This document shows, one piece after another, positions 51,953-62,257 of a DNA stretch of 64,000 bases. A model generated the notes under the pieces. It was not told the origin of the DNA, did not search any database, and saw only the letters and a list, made by a program, of their open reading frames with translations. The stretch is from Vibrio coralliilyticus ATCC BAA-450 (lineage in GTDB: Bacteria > Pseudomonadota > Gammaproteobacteria > Enterobacterales > Vibrionaceae). The stretch spans positions 496,001-560,000 of the forward strand of contig NZ_ACZN01000015.1 in assembly GCF_000176135.1 (NCBI RefSeq), written 5' to 3'. The position numbers and the translations under genes are program-made. How positions within the stretch are numbered: the first letter of the stretch is position 1; each line of letters begins with the position of its first letter.

Positions 51953-53083
51953 CTATTGCCTTAAGTCTGGTGGAATCGGTAACTCTGACGCTTTAAAGTG
52001 CGGACGCTGGCCACCACGTTTGCGGTACTGCTTAAGCTGGAACACATAGGCCAGTACTTGCGCCACCGCTGTAAACAGACCATCAGGGATCTCTTGCTCT
52101 AATTCCGTAGAGTGATATAACGCTCGAGCAAGCGGAGGGGCTGGAATAACATAAATGTCGTGTTCACGAGCAATTTCTCGTATTTTTAGCGCCATGTGAT
52201 CGGTACCTTTCGCCACCACAATCGGCGCTTTATCAGTATCCTGTTTATAGCGCAGAGCCACAGAGAAGTGCTCCGGGTTAGTGACAATTACATCGGCTTG
52301 TGGGACTTCTGACATCATTCGACGTTGAGCGGCTTCGCGTTGCAACATACGTATCCGCCCTTTAACTTCAGGCTTACCTTCCGTTTCCTTATACTCGTCT
52401 TTGACTTCCTGTTTGGTCATCTTCAATTGATTGGCGTGTTGCCAGATCTGGAAAGGAATGTCGATCGCAACGACAATCAACAACGAACAACTGATCAATA
52501 GTACAAAGTTAAGCAAGATATCTAACGCGTGGAAAATGTTCTGCGGATAGACATCCATACTCAACTGAAACAGGTCTTCCTGCGCAGCATCAATCAAATA
52601 GAAAGCAACACCAGATACTAACGTCACTTTCAGAATCGACTTAAGTAGTTCAACCCAGCTTTGCAGACCTACCATTCGTTTCAGACCGCTGAGTGGGTTC
52701 ATTTTTGACCACTTGGGCATCGCTGCTTCAACTGAGAAGCTAATACCGCCGATCCCTGCTGCGCCGATTAAAGCGGCAATGAACAAGACAACAAGAATCA
52801 ACAGCAGCGGGCCAAGCAAACTCCCCATCGAGCCAAGAGCAATATCAAACAACTTTGGCAGATCAAAAATTTCATCACGAGAGAGGTCGAACAGACGCCC
52901 CATGACTGTATACAACGCACGAGCAAGTGACTCGCCAAACCACATCAAGGCAATGGCGCCAATAACAAGCACAGATACCGACGCTAGTTCTTTTGACCTT
53001 GCAACCTGCCCTTTTTCACGAGCCTGTTGCAAGCGCCTGGGCGTGGCGTCTTCGGTGCGTTCTTGACCGTCTGATTCTGCCAA
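51953..53083 (-). CDS. flhB: Flagellar export specificity switch protein FlhB
   Basis: FlhB is an inner-membrane export component that self-cleaves to switch from rod/hook to filament export. The 376 residues have about four membrane helices (about 32-210) and a C-terminal cytoplasmic domain. The cleavage motif, usually NPTH, here reads NPEH (residues 269-272), with N269 and P270 kept. It ends the fliKLMNOPQR-flhB run, 9 bases after fliR. Its C-terminus is convergent with smrB. Confidence 0.97.
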   Translation of the reverse strand: MAESDGQERTEDATPRRLQQAREKGQVARSKELASVSVLVIGAIALMWFGESLARALYTVMGRLFDLSRDEIFDLPKLFDIALGSMGSLLGPLLLILVVLFIAALIGAAGIGGISFSVEAAMPKWSKMNPLSGLKRMVGLQSWVELLKSILKVTLVSGVAFYLIDAAQEDLFQLSMDVYPQNIFHALDILLNFVLLISCSLLIVVAIDIPFQIWQHANQLKMTKQEVKDEYKETEGKPEVKGRIRMLQREAAQRRMMSEVPQADVIVTNPEHFSVALRYKQDTDKAPIVVAKGTDHMALKIREIAREHDIYVIPAPPLARALYHSTELEQEIPDGLFTAVAQVLAYVFQLKQYRKRGGQRPHFKASELPIPPDLRQ

Positions 53084-53092
53084 TTCAGCCCC

Positions 53093-53875
53093 CTAACAAT
53101 TTAAGCGTATGAAGCTGCACACTTGCTGCTCCCCTTGCAACCAGAATAGCTCATAGTGACTGAAGAGCCCGGCAATAATGTACCAACAGAGTAACAAGCC
53201 GACGATCAAAGCAAACGCAAAACCCAGAGAGAAGATGTTCAGCTGTGGTGCTGCACGAGTCATAACGCCGAATGATAAGTTAATCGTCAACAACGCAATA
53301 ATCCCAGACAAAGACATACTCAGTGCGACTTTAAACATGATCCCTAGCCAAAGGGCTAATTCCCTAAAATCGACGGAGTTCAGTGAACCGCTACCAATAG
53401 GTAACGACTTGAAGCTCATCACCACCAGCATGATCATTTTCAAGTGACCATCGGTTGCAAGGAAAAACATCGTAGCAAGGAACATAAAAAGCTGACCTAG
53501 CAATGGCGTATTCTGCCCATTGGCAGGATCGACCATGGAAGCAAAACCCAAACTCGCTTGCATACCTAGGATCTGACCGAGAATGACGAAGGTCTGAATC
53601 ATGAACTGAGTAATGGTGCCCATTGCGACACCAATGATGATCTGCTCTAAGAGGGTCATGAACCCTTGGAAGGAGAGCAACTCTATGGTGTCGGGCACAG
53701 CTGGAATAACTGGCATTACAGCAAATGTGATTGCCAAACCAAGGTAGAGTCTGACACGAGTAGAAACAAAACGAGCCCCTGTCACCGACATGACCATCAA
53801 CATGGCAGCAATTCGGGTATAAGGCCAGAAGTAGTTGGCTATCCAGTCGAGTATCAGGCTCGTTGGGTACTCCAC
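53093..53875 (-). CDS. fliR: Flagellar export gate protein FliR
   Basis: FliR is a membrane subunit of the FliPQR export gate. The 260 residues are strongly hydrophobic, with about six helices. The start MEYPTSLILDWIANYFWPYTRIAAML fits the family. It lies 11 bases after fliQ and 9 bases before flhB, all on the same strand. Confidence 0.96.
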   Translation of the reverse strand: MEYPTSLILDWIANYFWPYTRIAAMLMVMSVTGARFVSTRVRLYLGLAITFAVMPVIPAVPDTIELLSFQGFMTLLEQIIIGVAMGTITQFMIQTFVILGQILGMQASLGFASMVDPANGQNTPLLGQLFMFLATMFFLATDGHLKMIMLVVMSFKSLPIGSGSLNSVDFRELALWLGIMFKVALSMSLSGIIALLTINLSFGVMTRAAPQLNIFSLGFAFALIVGLLLCWYIIAGLFSHYELFWLQGEQQVCSFIRLNC

Positions 53876-53886
53876 GTGAAACCGCC

Positions 53887-54156
53887 TTAGTAGAGAACCT
53901 GAGGCAGGCGCTCAACAATCGAGAAAAAGTACTCCATCAACATCTGTGTCATCCAATGAGCGAACAACATCAACGCCAGCAAAGTCACCACCAAACGAGG
54001 TAAGAAACTCAACGTCTGTTCGTTAATCGATGTGGCGGCCTGAAAAATCGCGACAATCAAACCAATAAGGAGGCTGGGAATGATAATGGCACACACCATC
54101 AGAAGCACCATCCACAATGCACCTCTGAATAACTCGACAAATACTTCAGGCGTCAT
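53887..54156 (-). CDS. fliQ: Flagellar export gate protein FliQ
   Basis: An 89-residue two-helix hairpin membrane protein starting MTPEVFVELFRGALWMVLLM, which forms part of the FliPQR gate with FliP and FliR. It lies 12 bases after fliP. Confidence 0.96.
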   Translation of the reverse strand: MTPEVFVELFRGALWMVLLMVCAIIIPSLLIGLIVAIFQAATSINEQTLSFLPRLVVTLLALMLFAHWMTQMLMEYFFSIVERLPQVLY

Positions 54157-54168
54157 GCTTTCCTCCCG

Positions 54169-55044
54169 CTATAAGGCGAAGCTGCCGGCTAGGGTCGACA
54201 AAATCAGGTTCCAGCCATCAACAAGGACAAACAGCATCAGTTTAAACGGTAGAGAAACGATCATTGGAGAAAGCATCATCATACCCATAGCCATCAAAAC
54301 CGAAGCAACCACCAAATCAATAATCAAGAATGGCAAGAAGAGCATAAAGCCAATCTGGAAAGCCGTTTTCAATTCAGACGTGATAAATGCTGGGATCAAT
54401 ACGGCCATTGAAACATCTTCAGGAGCAGTTGCATCCGAGCCAGAGATATTGACAAAGGTTTCCAGATCTTTGACTCGTGTTTGCTTGAGCATAAAGTCTT
54501 TCATCGGTGCCTGAGCAACATCAAAGGCCTGGCGAGCCGTAATTTGTTCGTTGATATAAGGCTGAATCGCCTTGTCATTGATTTCGTTCAACACAGGCGA
54601 CATGATGAAGAAGGTCAGGAAAATCGCGATGCCTATGATGACCTGGTTGGAAGGCGTTTGTTGCAAACCCATCGCCTGACGAAGAATCGACATCACCACG
54701 ACAATACGCGTAAAAGACGTCATCAAAATAACCATGGCAGGCAAGAAGCCCAACATGGTCATTAAGGCTAGAATCTGTAAGTTAACCGAATAGTCTTCAC
54801 TGCCATCTGGGTTAGTGGTCATAGTGAACGCTGGAATGCCTCCACCGCCACCGGTGAAGCTGCCCGTTGAGATGGTTCTTGCTGCGCCCTGCTCTTTCTC
54901 CATGGCAGAGACGGTTACCGATTGCGATGGTGCGGCATTGTCAGGAATAGGCGTTGCGATACTTTCCTCAGCAAACGAAGTTACTGAAAAAAAGCTCAGA
55001 CATATAGTCAGTATCAGTGAAGCGAATCGACTAGTGTTTATCAT
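54169..55044 (-). CDS. fliP: Flagellar export gate protein FliP
   Basis: FliP is the main gate subunit (five copies) of the flagellar export channel. The 291 residues begin with a cleavable signal peptide (1-25, ending SFA). The conserved PxMxxxL-like segment is in [20 protein letters not shown], with further helices and the C-terminal AGSFAL. The start overlaps the fliO end by 14 bases. Confidence 0.96.
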   Translation of the reverse strand: MINTSRFASLILTICLSFFSVTSFAEESIATPIPDNAAPSQSVTVSAMEKEQGAARTISTGSFTGGGGGIPAFTMTTNPDGSEDYSVNLQILALMTMLGFLPAMVILMTSFTRIVVVMSILRQAMGLQQTPSNQVIIGIAIFLTFFIMSPVLNEINDKAIQPYINEQITARQAFDVAQAPMKDFMLKQTRVKDLETFVNISGSDATAPEDVSMAVLIPAFITSELKTAFQIGFMLFLPFLIIDLVVASVLMAMGMMMLSPMIVSLPFKLMLFVLVDGWNLILSTLAGSFAL

Positions 55045-55450
55045 TCTTTTTTAATAGCTGAGTCAATTGAGTGGCAAAAGGACTGCCCGCCAATGCAGAT
55101 TTGTTCAGCTCCTCCTGAGTCAAAGGGGTATCCAATTTGGAAATCAGTTGTATAGACTGTGCTGTCACTCCAACTAAAAACTGCTCTTCACCTGCCTGCA
55201 CAATCATGATTCGTTCACGGGTGCCGACTGGAATCTGGCGCACGATATTCAGCCCACTTTGGTTAATCATCGCAGGCACACGCATGCGTTTCAGTAACCA
55301 AGCCAAAAAGAGAATGAACGCCACAACGAACAAGAGCGACCCAAACGTGGTCGCCCAATCTAATTGATTACTTGTCGCAGTTTCAGCCCAAACAGCAGGA
55401 GAGAGAAGTGTCAGGACACACAGTAACGCTCCTTTTAACTGTTGTCTCAT
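55031..55450 (-). CDS. fliO: Flagellar protein FliO
   Basis: FliO is a small single-pass protein that helps FliP assemble. The 139 residues have a signal-like N-terminus, one membrane helix (about 34-50, [20 protein letters not shown]) and a cytoplasmic SH3-like part ([16 protein letters not shown]). The sequence is weakly conserved, so the call leans on order: it lies between fliN and fliP and is expected there. Confidence 0.92.
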   Translation of the reverse strand: MRQQLKGALLCVLTLLSPAVWAETATSNQLDWATTFGSLLFVVAFILFLAWLLKRMRVPAMINQSGLNIVRQIPVGTRERIMIVQAGEEQFLVGVTAQSIQLISKLDTPLTQEELNKSALAGSPFATQLTQLLKKNDKH

Positions 55451-55453
55451 AAC

Positions 55454-55864
55454 CTACCTTAGCTTCTTAATTCGCTCAGTCTGGCTTATTACGTCAGTCA
55501 GACGGATACCAAACTTGTCGTTGACCACAACCACTTCACCGTGTGCAATCAAGGTACCATTAACCAAAACGTCCAATGACTCACCAGCCAAGCGTTCCAG
55601 TTCTACAACTGAACCCTGGTTGAGTTGCAATAAGTTACGGATACTAATTTGTGAACGGCCGACTTCCATAGAAATCGTTACCGGAATGTCCAGAATTGTA
55701 TCGAGTTTACGGCGTTCGTCTTCTGAAATAGGTGACCCGGTGTCTTGCAACTCATCAAGTTGAGCGGCCATAACCTCATCTACATCTACCTCTGGCGCAT
55801 CAGGGTCTTCGCCTAATGCCGCAGCCCATTCGTCCGCCAGTTTTTGATCGTCGCTCGGTTCCAT
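55454..55864 (-). CDS. fliN: Flagellar switch protein FliN
   Basis: FliN forms the lower C-ring with FliM and helps switching and FliH docking. The 136 residues have an acidic N-terminal arm and a SpoA domain (about 55-136) with IPVTISMEVGRSQISIRNLL and GEVVVVNDKFGIRLTDV. It follows fliM by 24 bases. Confidence 0.97.
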   Translation of the reverse strand: MEPSDDQKLADEWAAALGEDPDAPEVDVDEVMAAQLDELQDTGSPISEDERRKLDTILDIPVTISMEVGRSQISIRNLLQLNQGSVVELERLAGESLDVLVNGTLIAHGEVVVVNDKFGIRLTDVISQTERIKKLR

Positions 55865-55888
55865 ACCTGTTACCTATTTACTTTTGTA

Positions 55889-56944
55889 TTAATCTTCAAT
55901 TTCACCGTCATCTTCTTCTAATTCAGAAATGACGTCTTTACCCAGGAAGGCGATATCGGTTTTCACCACATCTGGGCGCTTGATTTTCTCAGACACCTGA
56001 ACCGCAAGTTGCTCACCAGAACGTCCCATCTTCACACGGAAAGTAGGCAGCTCTTCAACAAACATAGTAGCGTTTTCAGGCATAGTGATTGGGATAATGT
56101 CGCCCGGTTGAAGCTCCATTAAGTCTCTCAGTGAGATGTCTTGCTCCAGCAAGTTAACTCGGAAGTTAACCGGAACATCCATAATTTCTTCGCGAAGCGC
56201 TGTACTCCAACGAACGTCCGTTTCCATTTTATCTGACTGGACACCTGCATCCAGAAGCTCACGAATAGGTTCAACCATGGAGTAAGGCATCACCACGTGG
56301 AAGTCACCACCACCACCATCGACTTCGATATGGAAAGAGCTGACAACAATCACTTCCGTCGGACTGACAATGTTCGCCATGCTTGGGTTCACTTCAGAAT
56401 CGAGGTATTCAAACTCGACCCCCATCACTGGCGACCATGCTTCTTTGTAGTCTTCAAAAACGATTTTAAGCAGCAGTTGAACAATTCGACGCTCGGTAGG
56501 CGTAAATTCTCGACCTTCGATACGTGCATGGAAACGACCGTCACCGCCGAAAAAGTTTTCCACCAAAATAAACACCAACCGTGCTTCCATGGTGATCAGT
56601 GCTGTCCCTTTCAGTGGCCTAAAGCGCACCATGTTCAAACTGGTGGGTACGTACAAAGTGTTTTGGTACTCACCAAATTTCATCATTTGTACGCCATTTA
56701 TCGACACTTCAGCGGTTTTTCGCAGCATATTGAACAAGCTGATACGCATGTGACGCGCAAAACGCTCATTGATCAACTCCAGTGTCGGCATTCGACCACG
56801 AACAATGCGGTCTTGAGAGGAGAAGTCAAAGTCTACCGCACTGGGATCCGCCGCGGCACCACCACTCTCTTCTTCTACCTCATCAACATCGTCGACACCA
56901 TGGAGTAGCGCATCAATCTCGTCTTGGCTTAATAGATCGGTCAC
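55889..56944 (-). CDS. fliM: Flagellar switch protein FliM
   Basis: FliM is the C-ring protein that binds CheY-P. The N-terminal docking motif SQDEIDALLHG is residues 6-16, followed by a linker and a CheC-like middle domain (about 45-230) with the family GGDGRFHA region, then a SpoA C-terminal domain (about 255-330). The 351 residues are typical. It lies between fliL and fliN. The N-terminal motif is the one that the CheA and HubP motifs resemble. Confidence 0.98.
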   Translation of the reverse strand: MTDLLSQDEIDALLHGVDDVDEVEEESGGAAADPSAVDFDFSSQDRIVRGRMPTLELINERFARHMRISLFNMLRKTAEVSINGVQMMKFGEYQNTLYVPTSLNMVRFRPLKGTALITMEARLVFILVENFFGGDGRFHARIEGREFTPTERRIVQLLLKIVFEDYKEAWSPVMGVEFEYLDSEVNPSMANIVSPTEVIVVSSFHIEVDGGGGDFHVVMPYSMVEPIRELLDAGVQSDKMETDVRWSTALREEIMDVPVNFRVNLLEQDISLRDLMELQPGDIIPITMPENATMFVEELPTFRVKMGRSGEQLAVQVSEKIKRPDVVKTDIAFLGKDVISELEEDDGEIED

Positions 56945-56951
56945 TCTTCAC

Positions 56952-57449
56952 CTACTGTATTACAAAGTCGGTAAACAACACGCGCTCAATCACGGGCTGG
57001 CCTACCGCACGAGTCAGGCTCGCTTTAATATCTTCTGTCGCTTTATCACGAAGCTCAACACGGCCATTGACGCTGCGAAGTTGATCAACGGTCGCTGATG
57101 CGAATGTGCCAAGTAGCGAGCTTTCAATTAGTGGAGAGTGATAACGTGCAAGGTTTTCATTGTCAGTTCCACGCACCATTAACTGCACTTTTATCTGAAC
57201 TAAACGATCTTTTTTGTCGCCAGTCACGTTGAACAAAAACGGCTGCGCAATATTGACGTAAGAAACGGGGTCAGTAGAAACAACCACTTCTTGTTGAGTA
57301 GTTTCTTCCATCTGTTCTGGTTCGCTTGATCCCATCAGGAAAAACGCAGCACCACCGCCACCAACTAACAAAACGACAACAGCGATGATGATAATTAACA
57401 GCTTGCTTTTACCTTTGGGTGCCTCTGCTTCTAATTCTTCGTCTGCCAT
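56952..57449 (-). CDS. fliL: Flagellar basal-body protein FliL
   Basis: FliL is a single-pass inner-membrane protein that supports the stator at high load. The 165 residues have a membrane helix at about 16-37 (LLIIIIAVVVLLVGGGGAAFFLM) and a periplasmic stomatin-like domain ending RVLFTDFVIQ. It lies between fliK and fliM. Confidence 0.96.
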   Translation of the reverse strand: MADEELEAEAPKGKSKLLIIIIAVVVLLVGGGGAAFFLMGSSEPEQMEETTQQEVVVSTDPVSYVNIAQPFLFNVTGDKKDRLVQIKVQLMVRGTDNENLARYHSPLIESSLLGTFASATVDQLRSVNGRVELRDKATEDIKASLTRAVGQPVIERVLFTDFVIQ

Positions 57450-57486
57450 ATCTGATCTTTCTCTATTTTTCTTACTTTTCTACAGT

Positions 57487-59544
57487 TTAAGCGTAATAAC
57501 TAATTCCATCACGCTTTGTTGCGACATTCAAATCAAGATTGACGTCTGGTTCAAGGTTTTCTTCACCTAAGAAGGCTTGATTGCCGTCACCTTGACCAGT
57601 TTCCGGACCATTTCCAGCCGCATAGCGGTTTTGTTGCTGACCAGAAGATTGCTGTTGCACTGAAGAGTCCCCCAGTTGGACCCCTTGCTGAGCTAACATT
57701 TCTCTCAAGCGCGGCATAGATTGTTCGATAACATCCCTCGCTTGCTGGTTGGCGACTGTAAAGTGCACGGTAGCCCCATCTCCAGTCATATTCATACGGA
57801 TTTGTAGACGCCCCAGCTCCGGTGGGTCAAGGCGAATATCGATATTTTTCAAGTTTTTCGACATCATCATTTGCACACGTTCAGCAACTTGCTCGCCTGC
57901 AATCTCACGATTCAATTGCATTGGTGCTTGCGCGGCTGCTTGTTCGGCACGTAACTGATTCTGTACCGTCAAACCTTGTTGTCCTGCTGCTTGAGAAAGC
58001 TGTTGTGCAAATCCCGCTTCATGGCCCTGCCCCTGCTTGCCTTCCACTGTAGCTAATTTGCCCAAAGTTCCCGCCGCTTTTGCCCCCATTACCGCTTTTA
58101 GCATCGCTTGCTCACTCACAGCTGGATTAGCGACCGCTTGTTGAAGCTGACTTGCCGCTAATTCATTAGGTAATGGCATAGCCGAAGCCTGCTGAGTCGC
58201 TTGAAGATTGTTTTGAGCGGCGCTCATCGTTGTAGCTGAAGAGCTATGCAATGCCTGCTGTACAGACTGAGCTAAATGGGCTTGTTGCGCCTTAGGTTTG
58301 GCATCCGACTGAATTTGTAATTCCTCTACCCCTGTTTCTGTTGAAGAAACAGCCCATGGAATGGCCACCGCTCCAGCAACAGCTCCTGCTGCGACGGTAG
58401 GCTCATCAACACTGTTTGAAGTCGCATCACTAGCTGCTTGCAGAACTTGAGTTGCTTTAGCTTGAACCGGTTTTTCCGCTGTCGCTTTCAAGGGTTGAAC
58501 CACTTCAGCCCCTTTTGTCGCGGCTAATTGTGCTTGAGCTTCAGCTTTCGCGGCTTCCACGACTTGCTCAATTTCTTTGTCGGTTAAGCCTTGAGCTTTA
58601 AGCTCTTGTTTTAGAAGCTCAATCTCAGGGCTGGTCATCTCCGCTTTACTATCGACTAATTGGGTAAGACTAGCAGCAGCCCCCACACTACCTACAACAG
58701 CGACATGCTCTGGTTGAATTTTACTTGCTGCTGATGCCAACTCTGGTTCTTGACCGCCATCTTGCTCAATGAATCGCTTGGCGTTTTCAGGAATGACGAC
58801 AGCTTCTTCACCCACTTGCTGCTTTAGCGATACAGACTCAGAGGCTAGCTTGTTTTGTTCAAGAGGTATAGCGCCGTCTTTAATGGTGTTAGACTTCAGA
58901 TTGGTTTCTGCCTCAACATCGGATTTAGCCGCACTCTTTAGCGCTTGCTCACCAATTTTCTCTACCTTAAGCGGATTAGCCGATTTTTCACCCTCAGCCA
59001 CTAATTGAGATTTCTGTGGCAAATCGTTGCCGTCTTTAGGTTGCAGGGCTTTATTAGCTTCATTCAATCGCCCGAGCAATTCTTCATTTTCTGAGATTAT
59101 CTTCTCTGCGTCTCCATCAGCCTTAACAGAGACCTTACCTTCTGCCGAAGATTCAAGGTCAGTCGCTGCACTTTGCTTTTGCTTGCTATCGTCAGATTTT
59201 AACAGCTCATCAGCCACAGCACCGTCTGTATCTGCTGCTACTACTTTTCCAAATTCAGCGCCTTCACCATCATCAATACTAATTTCTTCGTCACCACTAA
59301 CTTCTTGTTCTAGAAGTGCTTTAGTGCTTTCTTCGCCATCACTCGCTTGCTCAGCTTTTGCAGAGTCTGACTCTGACACTTTTTTCTCGCCAGAGTCTCC
59401 CTTGATTAAAGCCGCCAGTTTGGAAAAAAAGCCTTCGGACTGCTGTGTTTCGTCTCCTGCTTCAACTGATGGAGAAGCGGAGCTCGATGTTTTAGGCGTA
59501 TCGGAAACCGGAGTTAGATTCACATTCATAAATAGATCACTCAC
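57487..59544 (-). CDS. fliK: Flagellar hook-length control protein FliK
   Basis: FliK measures the hook and triggers the FlhB switch. The 685 residues have a long low-complexity region rich in Ala, Gln, Glu and Ser (about 1-530), as usual for the molecular ruler, and a conserved C-terminal Flg_hook domain (about 560-640) with IDIRLDPPELGRLQIRM. It starts a unit with its own sigma-54 promoter at 59620-59635 and is followed by fliL. Confidence 0.95.
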   Translation of the reverse strand: MSDLFMNVNLTPVSDTPKTSSSASPSVEAGDETQQSEGFFSKLAALIKGDSGEKKVSESDSAKAEQASDGEESTKALLEQEVSGDEEISIDDGEGAEFGKVVAADTDGAVADELLKSDDSKQKQSAATDLESSAEGKVSVKADGDAEKIISENEELLGRLNEANKALQPKDGNDLPQKSQLVAEGEKSANPLKVEKIGEQALKSAAKSDVEAETNLKSNTIKDGAIPLEQNKLASESVSLKQQVGEEAVVIPENAKRFIEQDGGQEPELASAASKIQPEHVAVVGSVGAAASLTQLVDSKAEMTSPEIELLKQELKAQGLTDKEIEQVVEAAKAEAQAQLAATKGAEVVQPLKATAEKPVQAKATQVLQAASDATSNSVDEPTVAAGAVAGAVAIPWAVSSTETGVEELQIQSDAKPKAQQAHLAQSVQQALHSSSATTMSAAQNNLQATQQASAMPLPNELAASQLQQAVANPAVSEQAMLKAVMGAKAAGTLGKLATVEGKQGQGHEAGFAQQLSQAAGQQGLTVQNQLRAEQAAAQAPMQLNREIAGEQVAERVQMMMSKNLKNIDIRLDPPELGRLQIRMNMTGDGATVHFTVANQQARDVIEQSMPRLREMLAQQGVQLGDSSVQQQSSGQQQNRYAAGNGPETGQGDGNQAFLGEENLEPDVNLDLNVATKRDGISYYA

Positions 59545-59619
59545 GCATAATTGAGAGAACAGTCACGGCCAATCATTCGAATAGCAAGTAGCGGCAACAC
59601 GTTATTTAACGGGAAATTT

Positions 59620-59635
59620 TGCAAGAAGTGCGCCA
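59620..59635 (-). promoter_or_regulatory. Sigma-54 (RpoN) promoter of fliK
   Basis: On the minus strand TGGCGC-ACTTC-TTGCA has the GG and GC doublets 10 bases apart and one mismatch to the consensus TGGCAC-N5-TTGCA. It lies about 75 bases upstream of the fliK ATG in the only sizeable gap (123 bases) between fliJ and fliK, so fliK-flhB is a separate unit. Confidence 0.85.
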
Positions 59636-59667
59636 ATCAGAAAGGAGAAGAGGGTATTAACGTGATA

Positions 59668-60108
59668 TTAGTTCGAAGTACGGCGAGAATATTGAAGGGT
59701 AGAGAACTCATCCATCTGTTTTTGCTCACGAATATTCTGTAAGCGTTCTTTTTCCGTCTGCTTTTTCTCAATCAGCCATTCGTAAGAGCGACGTTGTTTG
59801 CGACACTCCAGCCAATTTTGCTCACAGCTTTCTACTTGAGATTTGAAATGCTCTTCTGCCTGTTTCTGCTTAGACAGAGTTTCATCTAATGTCGTGAGGA
59901 AGCGGTTAAGATGAGAATATTGGCTGGCTGTAAGCCCTTGCTTACCTCGTTCAACCAGCTGATTACAGTAATCCAAACGATAGTTTTCTATCTGCTCTAG
60001 TTGCTGATAATAACCATCCAATTCAACTCGCGCTTGACTGAGTGCAAGTACCGCTTGGTTCTCTCGCTCCTGAGCCTGACTTAATAGAAAATCCAGCGCA
60101 TTATCCAT
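59668..60108 (-). CDS. fliJ: Flagellar export chaperone FliJ
   Basis: FliJ is a coiled-coil export protein that contacts FlhA and the FliI ATPase. The 146 residues are almost entirely helical and Gln/Glu-rich, as expected for the family. It starts three bases after the fliI stop and ends the fliEFGHIJ unit. Confidence 0.92.
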   Translation of the reverse strand: MDNALDFLLSQAQERENQAVLALSQARVELDGYYQQLEQIENYRLDYCNQLVERGKQGLTASQYSHLNRFLTTLDETLSKQKQAEEHFKSQVESCEQNWLECRKQRRSYEWLIEKKQTEKERLQNIREQKQMDEFSTLQYSRRTSN

Positions 60109-60111
60109 AAA

Positions 60112-61437
60112 TTACGAATCTCCCTGAAGAAGATTACGCAGCATATTGACACACATGTCGTATGGAACCGTTTCTTTCATAGCCTGCTGTAAGTAACCAT
60201 CCAGTCGAGGCTTTAAAGTAAACGCACTGTCGATTGCCGGGTCAGATCCCGGTTTATAAGCGCCAATTGATACCAAATCCTGATTTTTACGACAAACAGA
60301 CAGCACCTGACGTACCGCTTTGGACATCAATATCTGCTCTTCAGAGGTAATCTGTGGCATGACACGACTGACCGACTTCTCAACATCAATGGCAGGATAA
60401 TGGCCTGCATCAGCCATTTCACGCGATAGCACAATATGACCGTCCAGAATTGCTCGCGATGCATCTGCAATTGGGTCTTGAAGATCATCCCCTTCCGTCA
60501 ACACGGTAAAGAATGCCGTGATAGAACCCTGCTCCTGACCGCCATTCCCCGCTCGCTCTACCAAGGCTGGTAGTTTCGCAAATACCGAAGGTGGATAACC
60601 TTTAGTTGCAGGCGGCTCGCCTACAGATAGGGCAATTTCACGCTGAGCCTGCGCAAATCGAGTCAGAGAGTCCATCAGCAGCAGTACATCTAACCCTTGG
60701 TCACGAAAATACTCTGCTATCGTCAGTGCGGTCTGACAGCCTTTGAGGCGCATCAGTGGTGAAGAGTCAGCAGGTGCCGCCACAACAACTGATCGTTGAC
60801 GCCCATCCACTCCAAGGATTTCTTCAATGAACTCTTTTACTTCACGTCCACGCTCACCAATTAGGCCTACAACCACCACTTGAGCGGTCGTTCCTCGAGT
60901 CATCATACCCAACGTGACCGACTTACCCACACCTGAACCAGCAAACAGACCAATACGCTGACCTTTACCAACCGTCAAAAGTCCGTTGATGGCTTTGATA
61001 CCAACATCGAGAGGCTCAGAAATAGGTTTGCGCGCAAGAGGGTTAATAGGATCGGCGTTGAAGGCTGCTCGCTTTTCAGTATACAAAGGGCCAAGACCGT
61101 CTAACGGATTACCAACACCATCAATAACGCGACCAAGTAGCTCCATGCCTACAGGCAAACCGGCTTCACTCGTCAAAGGCGTAACTTTAGCGCCAGGTAA
61201 GACACCCGTGATTTGCTCACTGGGCATCAAGTAGAGGTTATCACCAGAGAAACCAACCACCTCTGCTTCCATCTCACCATGCATGGTTTCAACTTTGCAG
61301 AGACTGCCGATAGGAGCGCGGCATCCGGTGGCTTCAAGAGTTAATCCAACAACTCTAACCAACTTCCCTGAAGCAACAGGGCGACAAGTTAACCCTTGAG
61401 TTTGGTACTGAGATAGGCGTTCAGCCAGTGCTAACAT
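60112..61437 (-). CDS. fliI: Flagellar export ATPase FliI
   Basis: FliI is the F1-beta-like ATPase of the export apparatus. Walker A GSGVGKS is residues 167-173, Walker B is in [18 protein letters not shown], and the catalytic Glu is in [13 protein letters not shown]. The 441 residues are typical. It shares one base with the fliH stop. Confidence 0.98.
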   Translation of the reverse strand: MLALAERLSQYQTQGLTCRPVASGKLVRVVGLTLEATGCRAPIGSLCKVETMHGEMEAEVVGFSGDNLYLMPSEQITGVLPGAKVTPLTSEAGLPVGMELLGRVIDGVGNPLDGLGPLYTEKRAAFNADPINPLARKPISEPLDVGIKAINGLLTVGKGQRIGLFAGSGVGKSVTLGMMTRGTTAQVVVVGLIGERGREVKEFIEEILGVDGRQRSVVVAAPADSSPLMRLKGCQTALTIAEYFRDQGLDVLLLMDSLTRFAQAQREIALSVGEPPATKGYPPSVFAKLPALVERAGNGGQEQGSITAFFTVLTEGDDLQDPIADASRAILDGHIVLSREMADAGHYPAIDVEKSVSRVMPQITSEEQILMSKAVRQVLSVCRKNQDLVSIGAYKPGSDPAIDSAFTLKPRLDGYLQQAMKETVPYDMCVNMLRNLLQGDS

Positions 61438-62237
61438 TACTCACCACCTTGGTGGCGATTTACCCCACAAAAGCTTTGCAGCACATTACGTATTCTGTCT
61501 TCAAGGCGATAGTTAACACTCGATTCACCCGCTTCGATCTGCACATCTCCGCGATTCAGTGCAGGCTCTGACATCAGTGTCCAGTTACGAAATTCCAATT
61601 CCTCTTCGCCATAAGCAGTGCGAATGATTTCAACATCTTCTGGATGAAGTTTGAGCGTAATGGAATGGCCTGATACTGGCAGAGATTCAACGGATTGTTT
61701 GATGGTATCCAAAACAACCTGAGGGTTGGTCTGAACTTCAACATGGACGACTTCTTTAACCAAAGTCAGCACCATATCGACTAGTTGCTTTTCAACCTGA
61801 GCGTTCATCAACTCAAGAGGTTGGGCAAACTGATTCGCCAGTCCAACAAATGTCTGGACTTGCTGCTGAATAAATTCTTGCCCTGCTTCGATGCCTTCTA
61901 CTTTACCTGCTTCCAGCCCTTCTTGATGACCTTCTTGTTGGCCTTGCTCTTTGCCTTTATCGTAGCCTTGTTTAAAACCAGCTTCTTGACCTTGATGCAG
62001 ACCATCCTGATAAGCCTGCTGCTTGATGAGCTCGATTTCTTCTTCAGTCAGTTCTTTGGGGGCTTCTTCTTCAGGCTCAGACAAGGTCGGCATCCAGCCT
62101 GGGTCGTAATTCATCGCCGTTTCTTTTGCGTGCTTGTGAGTGTCAGACGTATAGTCCGGCATCCCCCAACGCTCAGGCTTCTGAATTTGTTCATCATTAT
62201 CTAAGCGCAAAAAACCACGCTTTCTTTCCCCAGACAT
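61437..62237 (-). CDS. fliH: Flagellar assembly protein FliH
   Basis: FliH dimers hold FliI at the C-ring. The 266 residues have an acidic N-terminus, then a GxxxG-repeat helix in the middle (about 75-125, with G at nearly every fourth position), a known hallmark of FliH, and a C-terminal V-ATPase-E-like domain (about 150-260). It lies between fliG and fliI and is probably translationally coupled to both. Confidence 0.95.
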   Translation of the reverse strand: MSGERKRGFLRLDNDEQIQKPERWGMPDYTSDTHKHAKETAMNYDPGWMPTLSEPEEEAPKELTEEEIELIKQQAYQDGLHQGQEAGFKQGYDKGKEQGQQEGHQEGLEAGKVEGIEAGQEFIQQQVQTFVGLANQFAQPLELMNAQVEKQLVDMVLTLVKEVVHVEVQTNPQVVLDTIKQSVESLPVSGHSITLKLHPEDVEIIRTAYGEEELEFRNWTLMSEPALNRGDVQIEAGESSVNYRLEDRIRNVLQSFCGVNRHQGGE

Positions 62238-62257
62238 AGAAACCTTAACCCTTTACT

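Noticed and set aside
51939..51956. Hairpin ATAGAAGC-CA-GCTTCTAT between smrB and flhB as a terminator
   Set aside because: The loop is only two bases and neither strand has a T run; it also overlaps the flhB stop. It may be chance.
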